This document shows positions 7,909 to 15,571 of a stretch of 64,000 nt of DNA, piece after piece. The notes under the pieces were generated by a model. It made no database searches, was not told the DNA's origin, and saw only the letters and a program-made list of their open reading frames with translations. Each line of letters starts with the position of its first letter. Within the stretch, counting starts at the first letter, position 1. Made by a program: the position numbers and the translations under genes. This DNA comes from Pseudomonas helmanticensis (GTDB lineage: Bacteria; Pseudomonadota; Gammaproteobacteria; Pseudomonadales; Pseudomonadaceae): positions 4,158,501-4,222,500 of the forward strand of contig NZ_FXUY01000001.1 of the NCBI RefSeq assembly GCF_900182985.1, read 5' to 3'.

Positions 7909-9228
7909 CTACAGGCCCACGCTCTGGCGCAGACCGGCCAATGGCCGGCGCAGCAGGTACAGCGCCAGTGGCGCGCGGTCGCCGAAAATTTTCGCCGTGC
8001 CGCGCAGGCCGATCCGCGGCGGTGCATCGGCGAAATTGGCGTCGAGGCGGTAGGCCAGTTGCCCGCCCGCCGTGGGTTGCGCTTCGTAGGCCGAGCGTTC
8101 CAGCGTCGCGCGATGGCGCTGCAAGGGATCGCTGTCGAGAAACAGGGCGATTTCCGCGCCGGACTCCAGAGCAATCGCATCGCCCACCGCCAGTTCGATG
8201 CGCAGTTCGGCCTGATTCGGATCGGCGATTTCCATCAACCGTTCGCCGGTCTGCACCGGTTTGCCGGTCAAGCGCTCGGCGTCGGCGAACACCGCAATGC
8301 CGTCGCGTTCGGCGCGAACTTCGCTGCGGTTGAGCAGCTCACGGGCATAGTCGCGCTCGGCACGTTTTTGCTCGGCACGCGCGGCCAGCAAGTCGACACG
8401 CGAGCTGGATTCGGCATCGGCAAACGAACGCTGGGAATTGGATTTCAGTTCGGCTTCGGCCACACCCAGCGCACGCTCGGCGACATCGGCCTGCGCCTTC
8501 AGCGTGGTGCTTTCGAAACGCACCAGGACATCGCCGGTTTTCACCGTCTGATTGGGTTTGACCAGAAACTCGGTGATCACCCCGTCCAGCGGCGCCGCCA
8601 CCACGCGCCCGCCCAGCGGCACCACTTCCGCCGGCGCCAGTACCGATTGGCGCACCGGGATGAACAAGCCGAGCAGCAACAGCGCCACCAGCGCCACCTG
8701 ACGTTTGCGCGTCCAGCGCAGCCGCCACGGTTTGCGCGGTTGCAGCGCCAGCCAGGCGTGGCTGTAGGTGTCGCCCAGTTGCGACAACAGAACCTGTTCG
8801 GAGGGGTTCCACGGTACGTCGCGCGCCAGCCACAAACCGCCAAAAACTTGAGCGTCGCGATCTATCAATGGCAGCCAGAACACCTGCGCGGCGGACAAAT
8901 CGCGCCAGTCCGCCTGAATCGATTCGCTGACCCATTGCGGCGCAATCACCCGTGCCTGCTTCAGCAGATCCTGCTTGAACAACTGCGCCACGGCCTGTTC
9001 GACGAAGGCCACGAACGGCGCGTTCGGCTCCACCGCGCTGATCCCGGTCACGGCTTGCACCTTACCGGCGATCAGCAACGCCGCATGGCGAAAACCAAAC
9101 AGCGCCTGACCGTCATTGACCAGGCTGTAGGCCAGTTGTGCAGTATCGCGGGCGGCGCGGGTCTGCCGTTCAAGATCAAGAAACCTGGCGAACACCTGCT
9201 CGGCGCCGCCACTCACCGGGGCGTTCAC
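7909..9228 (-). CDS. HlyD-family membrane adaptor with GAF-like N-terminal domain
   Basis: A 439-residue protein read from a GTG at 9228 that overlaps the TGA of the upstream gene (GTGA), a sign of translational coupling. Residues 1-160 form a soluble domain that reads like a degenerate GAF/sensor fold (ALFGFRHAALLIAG ... FWLPLIDRDAQVFGGLWLAR). A single membrane segment follows at about 175-192, then a HlyD-type periplasmic adaptor: lipoyl half (VVAAPLDGVITEFLVKPNQ), coiled coil (about 260-320), second lipoyl half and beta-barrel. The C-terminus (LALYLLRRPLAGLRQSVGL) is conserved-looking. The layout suggests a cytoplasmic sensing domain wired to an envelope-spanning adaptor (inference). The adaptor family call is firm; GAF is my best reading. 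Confidence 0.75.
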   Translation of the reverse strand: MNAPVSGGAEQVFARFLDLERQTRAARDTAQLAYSLVNDGQALFGFRHAALLIAGKVQAVTGISAVEPNAPFVAFVEQAVAQLFKQDLLKQARVIAPQWVSESIQADWRDLSAAQVFWLPLIDRDAQVFGGLWLARDVPWNPSEQVLLSQLGDTYSHAWLALQPRKPWRLRWTRKRQVALVALLLLGLFIPVRQSVLAPAEVVPLGGRVVAAPLDGVITEFLVKPNQTVKTGDVLVRFESTTLKAQADVAERALGVAEAELKSNSQRSFADAESSSRVDLLAARAEQKRAERDYARELLNRSEVRAERDGIAVFADAERLTGKPVQTGERLMEIADPNQAELRIELAVGDAIALESGAEIALFLDSDPLQRHRATLERSAYEAQPTAGGQLAYRLDANFADAPPRIGLRGTAKIFGDRAPLALYLLRRPLAGLRQSVGL

Positions 9229-10004
9229 TTGAGCTCCGGAAAGCGCGCCGTACCGCTCATGCCGGCGAGCAAGCCTTTGGATTCCGGCATCGTCGCGACC
9301 AGCAACAAGGTCTGACTGCCCTCATCGATACGCGCACCAAGGCGCTTGACCGTGGCGTCAAGCGGCTGGCCTGTTTCATCGGGAACGAAGCTGAACGTCT
9401 GGCCGGGTTTGAGCCTGGCCATCCAGCGCGAGGGCACCAGCAAATGAATTTCCAGGGTGCGGTTATCCACCACATCGAGCAGTGGCGCGCCGGCCGGCAC
9501 GCTTTCGAAACGTTGCACCTTGCGCTCGACCACTTGCCCGTCGAACGGCGCGATCACGCTGCAACGTTTGACCTGCACCTGATAAACCTGGGATTGCGCC
9601 TGGGTTTCGCTGACCTTGGCCTCGGCCCGCGCCACTTCAAAACGCCCGACGGAATTCAGTGCGGCGAGTTGCTTGTTGTGCGACAACTCTTCGCCGGCAC
9701 CACGGCTGGCGGCCTGCGCGGCGTTGAGTTGCGCCTGATAGGCCGAGCAGTCGAATTTTGCCAGCGTATCGCCCTTCTTGAACGACTCGCCCTCGCTGAA
9801 CGGCAACTCGACAATCCGCCCGGACAGCTCGCTAGCCAGAACGGCCTGATCGCGAGCGCGAAGCACGCCCCGCGCTTCACTGCTCGAAGCCTGCGCACCC
9901 GCCGCGCCTTGATCCAGCAGCGGATCGTCTGGCCCGGGCGTTTGCGCCTGAACTGCACACGTAACCAAGGTCAATCCAATAACCCAACCACGAAAACGCT
10001 GCAT
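9225..10004 (-). CDS. Periplasmic adaptor subunit (RND/HlyD type)
   Basis: A 259-residue protein with a clear Sec signal peptide (MQRFRGWVIGLTLVTCAVQA, cut after AQA). The mature part has the two lipoyl half-motifs (LASELSGRIVELPFSEGES and CSVIAPFDGQVVERKV) flanking a short helical hairpin (about 90-140), then a beta-barrel domain (LEIHLLVPSRWMARLKPGQ). It is shorter than RND adaptors such as AcrA (about 400) and lacks the lipobox cysteine. First gene of the four-gene minus-strand operon; its stop overlaps the next start. No inner-membrane pump or outer-membrane channel is encoded beside it within the window. Confidence 0.8.
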   Translation of the reverse strand: MQRFRGWVIGLTLVTCAVQAQTPGPDDPLLDQGAAGAQASSSEARGVLRARDQAVLASELSGRIVELPFSEGESFKKGDTLAKFDCSAYQAQLNAAQAASRGAGEELSHNKQLAALNSVGRFEVARAEAKVSETQAQSQVYQVQVKRCSVIAPFDGQVVERKVQRFESVPAGAPLLDVVDNRTLEIHLLVPSRWMARLKPGQTFSFVPDETGQPLDATVKRLGARIDEGSQTLLLVATMPESKGLLAGMSGTARFPELK

Positions 10005-10158
10005 GACCGCTACTCCCTGACGGATGTGCGGAGTCTACGACAGCGGGGGTTAGCGTCAAGCGAAAGGCCATTACTCCTTGGAAATGTAATGTTTCAAAAC
10101 AGCTCGCAGGCTTCTATCTGTTTAAAAGCTGTAGGCACGCTCCCTCTTCCTACACGAC

Positions 10159-10374
10159 TTAGAGAACCTGCCGCAGGCTCAAACTGAAAGCGGCGATAGA
10201 CAGGGCGTCAGTGTCAGTAAATGCGCTGAAATTGACCGTTCCTCGCAACAAACGCTCATACAGAGGCAAGTAAACAACTTGACCCTGAAGGGTATGAGCA
10301 ACAAAAACTGACTCGCCGGTGCTGGAGAGAAACCAGACGAGTGAGTCTGTAATCATGGGGTGGTTGACCTGCAT
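10159..10374 (-). CDS. Small hypothetical protein (uncertain)
   Basis: A possible 71-residue protein (MQVNHPMITDSLVWFLSSTG... FSLSLRQVL) with a GAG seven bases before its ATG. I do not recognise it, and composition alone does not prove it is coding. It lies in the 490-base gap between the adaptor operon and the NYN gene; the remainder of that gap (10005-10158) shows no gene, only the probable promoter region of the adaptor operon. Its own promoter region would overlap the divergent plus-strand promoter at 10364. Confidence 0.3.
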   Translation of the reverse strand: MQVNHPMITDSLVWFLSSTGESVFVAHTLQGQVVYLPLYERLLRGTVNFSAFTDTDALSIAAFSLSLRQVL

Positions 10375-10393
10375 GACGCACTCAATCTAGGAT
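10364..10393 (+). promoter_or_regulatory. Candidate sigma-70 promoter upstream of an orphan terminator
   Basis: TTGACC (10364-10369) and TAGGAT (10388-10393) are 18 bases apart, a fair sigma-70 match. A transcript starting near 10400 would meet the terminator at 10446 before reaching the NYN start at 10492. Confidence 0.4.
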
Positions 10394-10445
10394 TGCCTTA
10401 CTCAACCCCGTACGTAGCGATTCAGTTCGCTGGCAGTTGGGGATG

Positions 10446-10471
10446 AAAAAACCGGCTTAGGCCGGTTTTTT
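10446..10471. terminator. Intrinsic terminator 20 bases before the NYN gene
   Basis: ACCGGC-TTAG-GCCGGT with flanking A5 and T5 runs forms a textbook two-way terminator. No annotated gene ends into it from either side, so it either closes a short RNA of about 70 bases made from the promoter at 10364 or acts as an attenuator for the NYN gene. Confidence 0.75.
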
Positions 10472-10491
10472 CGTTTCTGATTATTTTTTTT

Positions 10492-11181
10492 GTGCGCACC
10501 GCTTTTTTCGTCGATGGCTATAACCTGTTTTACGGATTACTCGCTGGCACTCCCTATAAATGGCTGAATTTACGCAGCCTGTTAACGCACATAGCTTTTG
10601 TCGAAAATCCTCAGAGTTCAGTCGTCTCGATTGATTACTTCACCTCGCCGATCAAACCCCAACTGGCAACTCGCGGCCGCGTTTCCAAAGAAGCGCAGGA
10701 TGCATACGTGCGGGCTGTGCGCGCCAGCAACGTCACCGTGCATTTCGGTCGTCATCAATTGGAGCCGGCAAAAGCGCCAAGGTTTGTCGATAAACACACC
10801 CAGGCGTCACGTCAGGACAAAGTCGATATCTGGAAGCTGGAAGAAAAGGAAACCGATGTTCACATAGCAATCAGCATGTATCGCGCTGCAAGCCGGCAAC
10901 TGATGTATGAGGGGGCCGAGCGCCTTGAGCAGATCATTCTGGTATCCAGTGACACCGATATGACCCCTGCCTTGAAGGCGCTTCGAACAGATTTTCCCGG
11001 CCTGATCATCGGCGTGATCCTCCCACACAGGTCCGGATCTGTCCGGCCCCTCCCAGGTTCTTTGAAAGACAACTCACATTGGTTGAGACGATTTATTTCT
11101 GCTGAAGAACTGCGACTTCATCAGCTCCCAAGCCGAGTTGCCACTCACAAGAAACCAGCGATCAAACCGGATTACTGGTAG
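10492..11181 (+). CDS. NYN domain-containing protein (PIN-like ribonuclease family)
   Basis: A 229-residue protein starting with GTG: MRTAFFVDGYNLFYGLLAGT. The NYN signature is visible: FFVDGYN (D8, N11) at the start and SSDTDMTPALK near residue 150, giving the clustered acidic residues of PIN-like nucleases. NYN proteins cut RNA or act as regulators; no specific target can be named. The start codon has no Shine-Dalgarno sequence, only a T-rich run, yet the N-terminal motif requires this start. The gene overlaps tail to tail by 20 bases with the outer-membrane lipoprotein gene. Confidence 0.85.
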   Translation: MRTAFFVDGYNLFYGLLAGTPYKWLNLRSLLTHIAFVENPQSSVVSIDYFTSPIKPQLATRGRVSKEAQDAYVRAVRASNVTVHFGRHQLEPAKAPRFVDKHTQASRQDKVDIWKLEEKETDVHIAISMYRAASRQLMYEGAERLEQIILVSSDTDMTPALKALRTDFPGLIIGVILPHRSGSVRPLPGSLKDNSHWLRRFISAEELRLHQLPSRVATHKKPAIKPDYW

Positions 11182-12718
11182 GAGCTTTCGCCAGCGGATA
11201 CACCGACTCCCATCCCCCACCCAACGCCTTGTACAACCCGACCATCGCCAGCGATACGCCGGTCGAGCTTTCCACCCACTGCTCCTGCGTCGCCAGCAGT
11301 GCGCCTTGCACCGTCAGCACGTTAACGAAATCGACTACGCCTTCGACGTATTGCTGTTGCGCGGTACGCAGGGCGATCTGGTTCTGGCGCACGGCTTCGG
11401 CGAGGCTGTCGCGGCGGCGTTGACTGGCGTTGTAGGCAGTCAATTGATCGTCGATTTCGTGCCAGGCGCGCAGCACGGTTTGCTGGTAGGCGATGGCCGC
11501 TTCCTGTTGCTGGGCTTCGCGCAATTGCAGCACGCCGCGCAGGCGGCCGCCGTCGAACAATGGCAGGCTGAATTGCGGGCCGATACCGAAAGCACGCGAG
11601 CCCCACGAGCCGAAATCGCTGAGCTGCATGGCTTGCGAACCGAGGTTGCCGGACAGGGTGATGCGCGGATAGAAATCGCCCTTGGCCACGCCAATGTTGG
11701 CGGTCGCCGCATGCAGACGAGATTCGGCCTGGCGAATGTCCGGACGCCGCTCGGCCAGTTGCGACGGCAAGCCGATGGCGACCTGCAGTGGCGACTGCGG
11801 CACCGCAGCGTCTGTGGATAACTCTTTGGCCAAAGCCTGTGGCGGTTCCCCCATCAACAGACTGATCGCATTGATCAGTTGCGATTGGCGTTGTTCCAGC
11901 GCCGGCAGGCGCGACTCGATGGCGGCAACTTGCGCGGCGGCTTCGGCGACGTCCAGATCGGTCGCCACACCGTCGGCCAGACGCAGTTGCGAAAGTTTCA
12001 GGCTATGCCGCGCCACGTCGAGGTTCTGCTCGGTGACGGCGCGGGTGTTCTGCACCCCGCGCAATTGAATGTAGTTTTGCGCGGTGTCGGCGAGCACAGC
12101 CAGCAGCACACCCCGACGGTCGTTTTCGGCAACCTCGAGATTGGCGTCGGCGGCCTCGGTTTCGCGGCGCACACGGCCCCAGAAATCCAGCTCCCAGGAA
12201 GCGGAGAAACCGGCGTCCCAGAGATTGAAGGCGGAATCACCGTCAAATCCGGATGGATCGCTCAGGCCCTTGCCACTGTTGCGTTCGCGGCCATAGCTGC
12301 CGGTCGCGGCGGTTTTCGGATAGCGATCGGCGCTGATGACCTGGCGTGAGGCGCGGCTTTGTTGCAAGCGGCTGCTGGCCAGTTGCAGGTCAAGGTTGCT
12401 GCGTACCGCGCGCTGGGTCAGCGCCGAGAGTTGCGGGTCGTGGAAGACTTCCCACCAGCGTTCGTTGAGGGGTTCGCTGACGGCTTGGCTCGGGGCGGAC
12501 TTGGCGGGTTTGGCCCAGTCGGCGATTTGTGTTGGCTGGGGTTTTTGGAAGTCTGGGCCGACGGTGCAGGCGGTGAGACTGGCCATAAGCAACGCACTTA
12601 AAGTGAGTTGCTGCAACTGGCCTCTTCGCGAGCAGGCTCGCTCCCACATTTTGGATAGCGTTTTCCCTGTGGGAGCGAGCCTGCTCGCGAAGGCGTCGGT
12701 TCGATCAACACGGCTCAT
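11162..12718 (-). CDS. NodT-family outer-membrane efflux lipoprotein
   Basis: Read from the ATG at 12718, which overlaps the stop of the HlyD gene (ATGA), it has 518 residues. A lipobox (LTAC) precedes TVGPDFQKPQP, the classic start of mature NodT/OprM-type channels, and two outer-membrane efflux repeats follow (LDLQLASSRLQQSRA ..., RPDIRQAESRLHAA ...). It would be the trimeric outer-membrane exit duct for the MFS/HlyD pair encoded upstream. The 30 or so residues before the hydrophobic stretch are partly translated from a REPIN (12625-12692). The functional start may instead be the ATG at 12649, giving MWERACSRRGQ before the hydrophobic core. Confidence 0.9.
   Translation of the reverse strand: MSRVDRTDAFASRLAPTGKTLSKMWERACSRRGQLQQLTLSALLMASLTACTVGPDFQKPQPTQIADWAKPAKSAPSQAVSEPLNERWWEVFHDPQLSALTQRAVRSNLDLQLASSRLQQSRASRQVISADRYPKTAATGSYGRERNSGKGLSDPSGFDGDSAFNLWDAGFSASWELDFWGRVRRETEAADANLEVAENDRRGVLLAVLADTAQNYIQLRGVQNTRAVTEQNLDVARHSLKLSQLRLADGVATDLDVAEAAAQVAAIESRLPALEQRQSQLINAISLLMGEPPQALAKELSTDAAVPQSPLQVAIGLPSQLAERRPDIRQAESRLHAATANIGVAKGDFYPRITLSGNLGSQAMQLSDFGSWGSRAFGIGPQFSLPLFDGGRLRGVLQLREAQQQEAAIAYQQTVLRAWHEIDDQLTAYNASQRRRDSLAEAVRQNQIALRTAQQQYVEGVVDFVNVLTVQGALLATQEQWVESSTGVSLAMVGLYKALGGGWESVYPLAKAPTSNPV
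12625..12692. repeat. REPIN (TTCGCGAGCAGGCTCGC family) inside the 5' end of a gene
   Basis: Two inverted 24-base REP arms (TTCGCGAGCAGGCTCGCTCC... at 12625-12648 and its complement at 12669-12692) flank a 20-base loop. The same arms occur at 54593-54657. The element lies within the reading frame of the NodT-type lipoprotein, between its overlapping ATG and its lipobox. Confidence 0.9.
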
Positions 12719-13785
12719 CGCTGAGTCACCTCACGCACAGACTTCGCCGAGCTGGCGGTATCAATCCGCGCCTCCACCGACATGCCCACCCGCAACCGCT
12801 CAGCCAACGGCTGACCCGGTTCGAGCATGATCTTCACCGGAATGCGCTGCACCACCTTGGTGAAGTTGCCCGTGGCGTTATCCGGTTTTACTGCCGCGAA
12901 CGTCACGCCAGTAGCCGGGGCGATGCTTTCCACCCGGCCGTTCAAAGCCTCGCCACCGAGGCTGTCGACACGCACTTGCACTTGCTGCCCCGGCTTTACA
13001 TCAGTCAGTTGCGTCTCCTGAAAATTGGCTACGACGTACGCCTGCTTCAGCGGCACCACCGCCAGCAGCTTGCTGCCCGGTGTGACATAAGCGCCGACGC
13101 GCACGGCGCGCTCACCGATCATGCCGTCCTGCGGCGCAGTGATGCGCGTGTAGGAAAGCTCGAAACTGGCGATTTCCAGCGCAGCCTGTGCGTGTTTCAA
13201 ACTGCCCTCTGCGGCATCCCGCTGGGCCGTAAGGATGTCGACCTGTTTGCGCTCCGCCGCCAGTTTTGCGCTCGCCGTGTCGAGGTGCGCAGTGGCCTGA
13301 TCGATACGCGTACGTGCCTGCTGCGCGTTCTGCACGGTGCCGGCACCGACGCCGGCCAAATGGTTGTAGCGATTCAATTCCTGCTGGGCGAAGGCCATTT
13401 CTGCCTTGGCCGATACCACTGATGCCTGCGCCTGGGCGATCACCGATGTCTGGCGCTCCAGTGTCGCCCTGGCGTTGTGCAATTGTGCCCGCGCGACCAG
13501 CGTTTGCGCATCGGCTGCTTCGGCGGATGCACGCAAATCGCGATCATCGATCAGCGCCAGCAACTGCCCGGCCTTCACTTGCTGGTTGTCCTCCACCAGC
13601 ACTTCCTTGATGAAACCGGCCACGCGCGGCACCACCAAGGTGTAGTCGGCAGAAACGTAGGCATCGTTGGTGCCTTGTTGCGTACGTTTGCCAAACAGGC
13701 CGGGCATGGCCAGATACACCAGCACTCCGACAGCCAGCGCGGTCGCTACGGCCACCGCGAGTTTTTGCTTTGCTTGAGTCGTCAT
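12715..13785 (-). CDS. HlyD/EmrA-type membrane fusion protein of an MFS efflux system
   Basis: A 356-residue protein with one N-terminal membrane segment (LAVAVATALAVGVLVYLAMPGLF), then YVSADYTLVVPRVAGFIKEV, the EmrA/HlyD lipoyl motif, a long coiled coil (about 80-190) and the C-terminal beta-barrel (AYVVANFQETQLTDVKPGQ). It bridges the MFS pump in the inner membrane to the outer-membrane channel. The ribosome site is AGAAGG. It lies 25 bases downstream of the MFS gene and overlaps the channel gene by four bases, forming a three-gene operon. Confidence 0.92.
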   Translation of the reverse strand: MTTQAKQKLAVAVATALAVGVLVYLAMPGLFGKRTQQGTNDAYVSADYTLVVPRVAGFIKEVLVEDNQQVKAGQLLALIDDRDLRASAEAADAQTLVARAQLHNARATLERQTSVIAQAQASVVSAKAEMAFAQQELNRYNHLAGVGAGTVQNAQQARTRIDQATAHLDTASAKLAAERKQVDILTAQRDAAEGSLKHAQAALEIASFELSYTRITAPQDGMIGERAVRVGAYVTPGSKLLAVVPLKQAYVVANFQETQLTDVKPGQQVQVRVDSLGGEALNGRVESIAPATGVTFAAVKPDNATGNFTKVVQRIPVKIMLEPGQPLAERLRVGMSVEARIDTASSAKSVREVTQR

Positions 13786-13810
13786 AAAAACCTTCTGTTC
13801 AGTGCAGCAA

Positions 13811-15349
13811 TCAGGTCGGTGCGCGCGGTGGAAAAATCCGCGTCGGCAGCCAGAAAATCAGCAGGATCAGCGCCACTGCGACGCCGGCCATGCACACATA
13901 GAGATCGGAAGAAGTCAGCACCACGGCCTGCTCGTGCAAGCGATGGGCAAGACCGGGATCGCTGCGCTCGGCCAGTGGTGAGTTGCCGAGGTTGTCGATC
14001 AGCATGGTCGAGTGAAAATGCACCCGCGCTGTGGTCAGCGCTTCAAGCACCCCGGTGGCAACCACCGCAGCCAGGCCTTTGACGGTGTTGAACCATGCCG
14101 AGGCGAACGGCCCGTCCATCGGAGTAATGCTGCCGGTCGAGAGCATCAGCAGCGGCAACACCGCCATCGGCTGACCGAAAATCTGCAGCCATTGCAGCGC
14201 GTAGAAATTTTCGCGGTTCCATTCTGCGGTCAGCAGCGAACCGCCCAGACAGGACAGCGCCAACATGCTCAAGCCAATCCCGAGAACCCAGCGGCAATCG
14301 ACCCAACGCAAATTGCACAGCGCGGCCACCAGCGGCAGCGCGAGCAACTGCGGCAACGCTGCGATCAACATGATTGGCGCGGTCTGAACCGGCCGATAGC
14401 CCTGCACTTGCGCCAGATAACTCGACGGAATCAACACCACCGCCTGCAACACCACCAGCACCCCGGCGAGGGTCAGCAACGCAAATGACAGATTGCGAAT
14501 ACCGAGCATCTGCAACTTGAAGAACGGGATCGGCTGCGACCACTCGTTGATCATGAAAGCCACCAGCAGCAGCGTGCCGGCGCCGAGCAGGCCGCAGATC
14601 AGGCTCGACTCGAACCAGTCGAGGCGATTGCCCTGCAACAGACCGATGACCAGCATGCAGATCGCCGGAAAGCCCAGCAGCAGTCCTTTCCAGTTGAATG
14701 ATTTGAGGCGTTCCAGCCGCAGCGGATCCTGCGGAATGCCGTAAGCCACCATCGCCATGGCGATCAGGCACGGCACCACGATTTGCCAGAAGGTCCATTG
14801 CCAGCCGACGTATTCGCCCCACATGCCCGCGAGCGGCGTACCCAACCCTGGGCCGAAGGTGGCGGTCAGCGCGTACCCGGCCAGGCCATATAGTTTGAAA
14901 TTCGGCGGCAGGAAGCGCAGGGCAACGGTCATCAGCATCGGCGGTAAGGCCCCACCGGCCAAGCCTTGCAAGGTGCGCATCAACAGCAGGCTTTCGTAGT
15001 TCGGCGCAAACGGGCAGAGCACGCCGAGCAAAGTGAACAGGCTGATTGCGCAGAGCGTGAAACGCCGCAGCGAGAAGGTCACCGAGCACCACGGCGCGAA
15101 GGCCATGGCGGCGACCGAAGTTGCCGCGTAACAGGCCACCAACCAGGTGCCCTCATCGTAGCCAATGCCCAGTGCGCCCCGAATATCGGCGAGGGCAACC
15201 TTGGTCACCATCTCGTTGAGGCCCGACACCAGCACTGCCAGCAATACGCCGACCAGACCGATGATGATCCGCGCCCCGAACACCGGTGGCGTGATCGCCT
15301 GCGCCGGGCTGGCCGCAGCGACAGGCGCCGGGACCGTCAGGGATGTCAT
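13811..15349 (-). CDS. DHA2-family MFS efflux pump (EmrB-like)
   Basis: A 512-residue protein with about 14 hydrophobic segments, the usual DHA2/EmrB size. Conserved pieces include the early acidic-loop region (DEGTWLVACYAATSV), LRTLQGLAGGALPPMLMTV and a C-terminal membrane helix ending in FPPRAPT. It would export drugs or toxic metabolites using the proton gradient; the substrate is unknown. First gene of the MFS-HlyD-NodT operon, with GGAG as ribosome site. No dedicated regulator lies directly upstream; the LysR gene beyond the REPIN at 15457-15550 runs the same way. Confidence 0.92.
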   Translation of the reverse strand: MTSLTVPAPVAAASPAQAITPPVFGARIIIGLVGVLLAVLVSGLNEMVTKVALADIRGALGIGYDEGTWLVACYAATSVAAMAFAPWCSVTFSLRRFTLCAISLFTLLGVLCPFAPNYESLLLMRTLQGLAGGALPPMLMTVALRFLPPNFKLYGLAGYALTATFGPGLGTPLAGMWGEYVGWQWTFWQIVVPCLIAMAMVAYGIPQDPLRLERLKSFNWKGLLLGFPAICMLVIGLLQGNRLDWFESSLICGLLGAGTLLLVAFMINEWSQPIPFFKLQMLGIRNLSFALLTLAGVLVVLQAVVLIPSSYLAQVQGYRPVQTAPIMLIAALPQLLALPLVAALCNLRWVDCRWVLGIGLSMLALSCLGGSLLTAEWNRENFYALQWLQIFGQPMAVLPLLMLSTGSITPMDGPFASAWFNTVKGLAAVVATGVLEALTTARVHFHSTMLIDNLGNSPLAERSDPGLAHRLHEQAVVLTSSDLYVCMAGVAVALILLIFWLPTRIFPPRAPT

Positions 15350-15456
15350 GAATACTTACTCCGGAGGGAAAAATACCGGGGCATCTTAGTAGGGCTTACA
15401 GCTTACGAAAATTGACTTATTGGCAGGTTATAAGTGCGCCAGACACAACTATTAAA

Positions 15457-15550
15457 CCTGTAGGAGTGAGCCTGCTCGCGATGGCGCCGTATCAGTCGAC
15501 CTATGCGTTGATTGACACACCGTCATCGCGAGCAGGCTCACTCCTACAGG
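15457..15550. repeat. REPIN (GTAGGAGTGAGCCTGCTCGCG family)
   Basis: Inverted arms CTGTAGGAGTGAGCCTGCTC (start 15458) and its complement (ending 15550) flank about 40 bases. It lies between the LysR gene stop and the efflux operon start. The arm resembles the family at 12.6 and 54.6 kb, with GAGTGAGC in place of GGAGCGAGC. Confidence 0.85.
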
Positions 15551-15571
15551 GGATTTTTGTTGAATTTCGGA

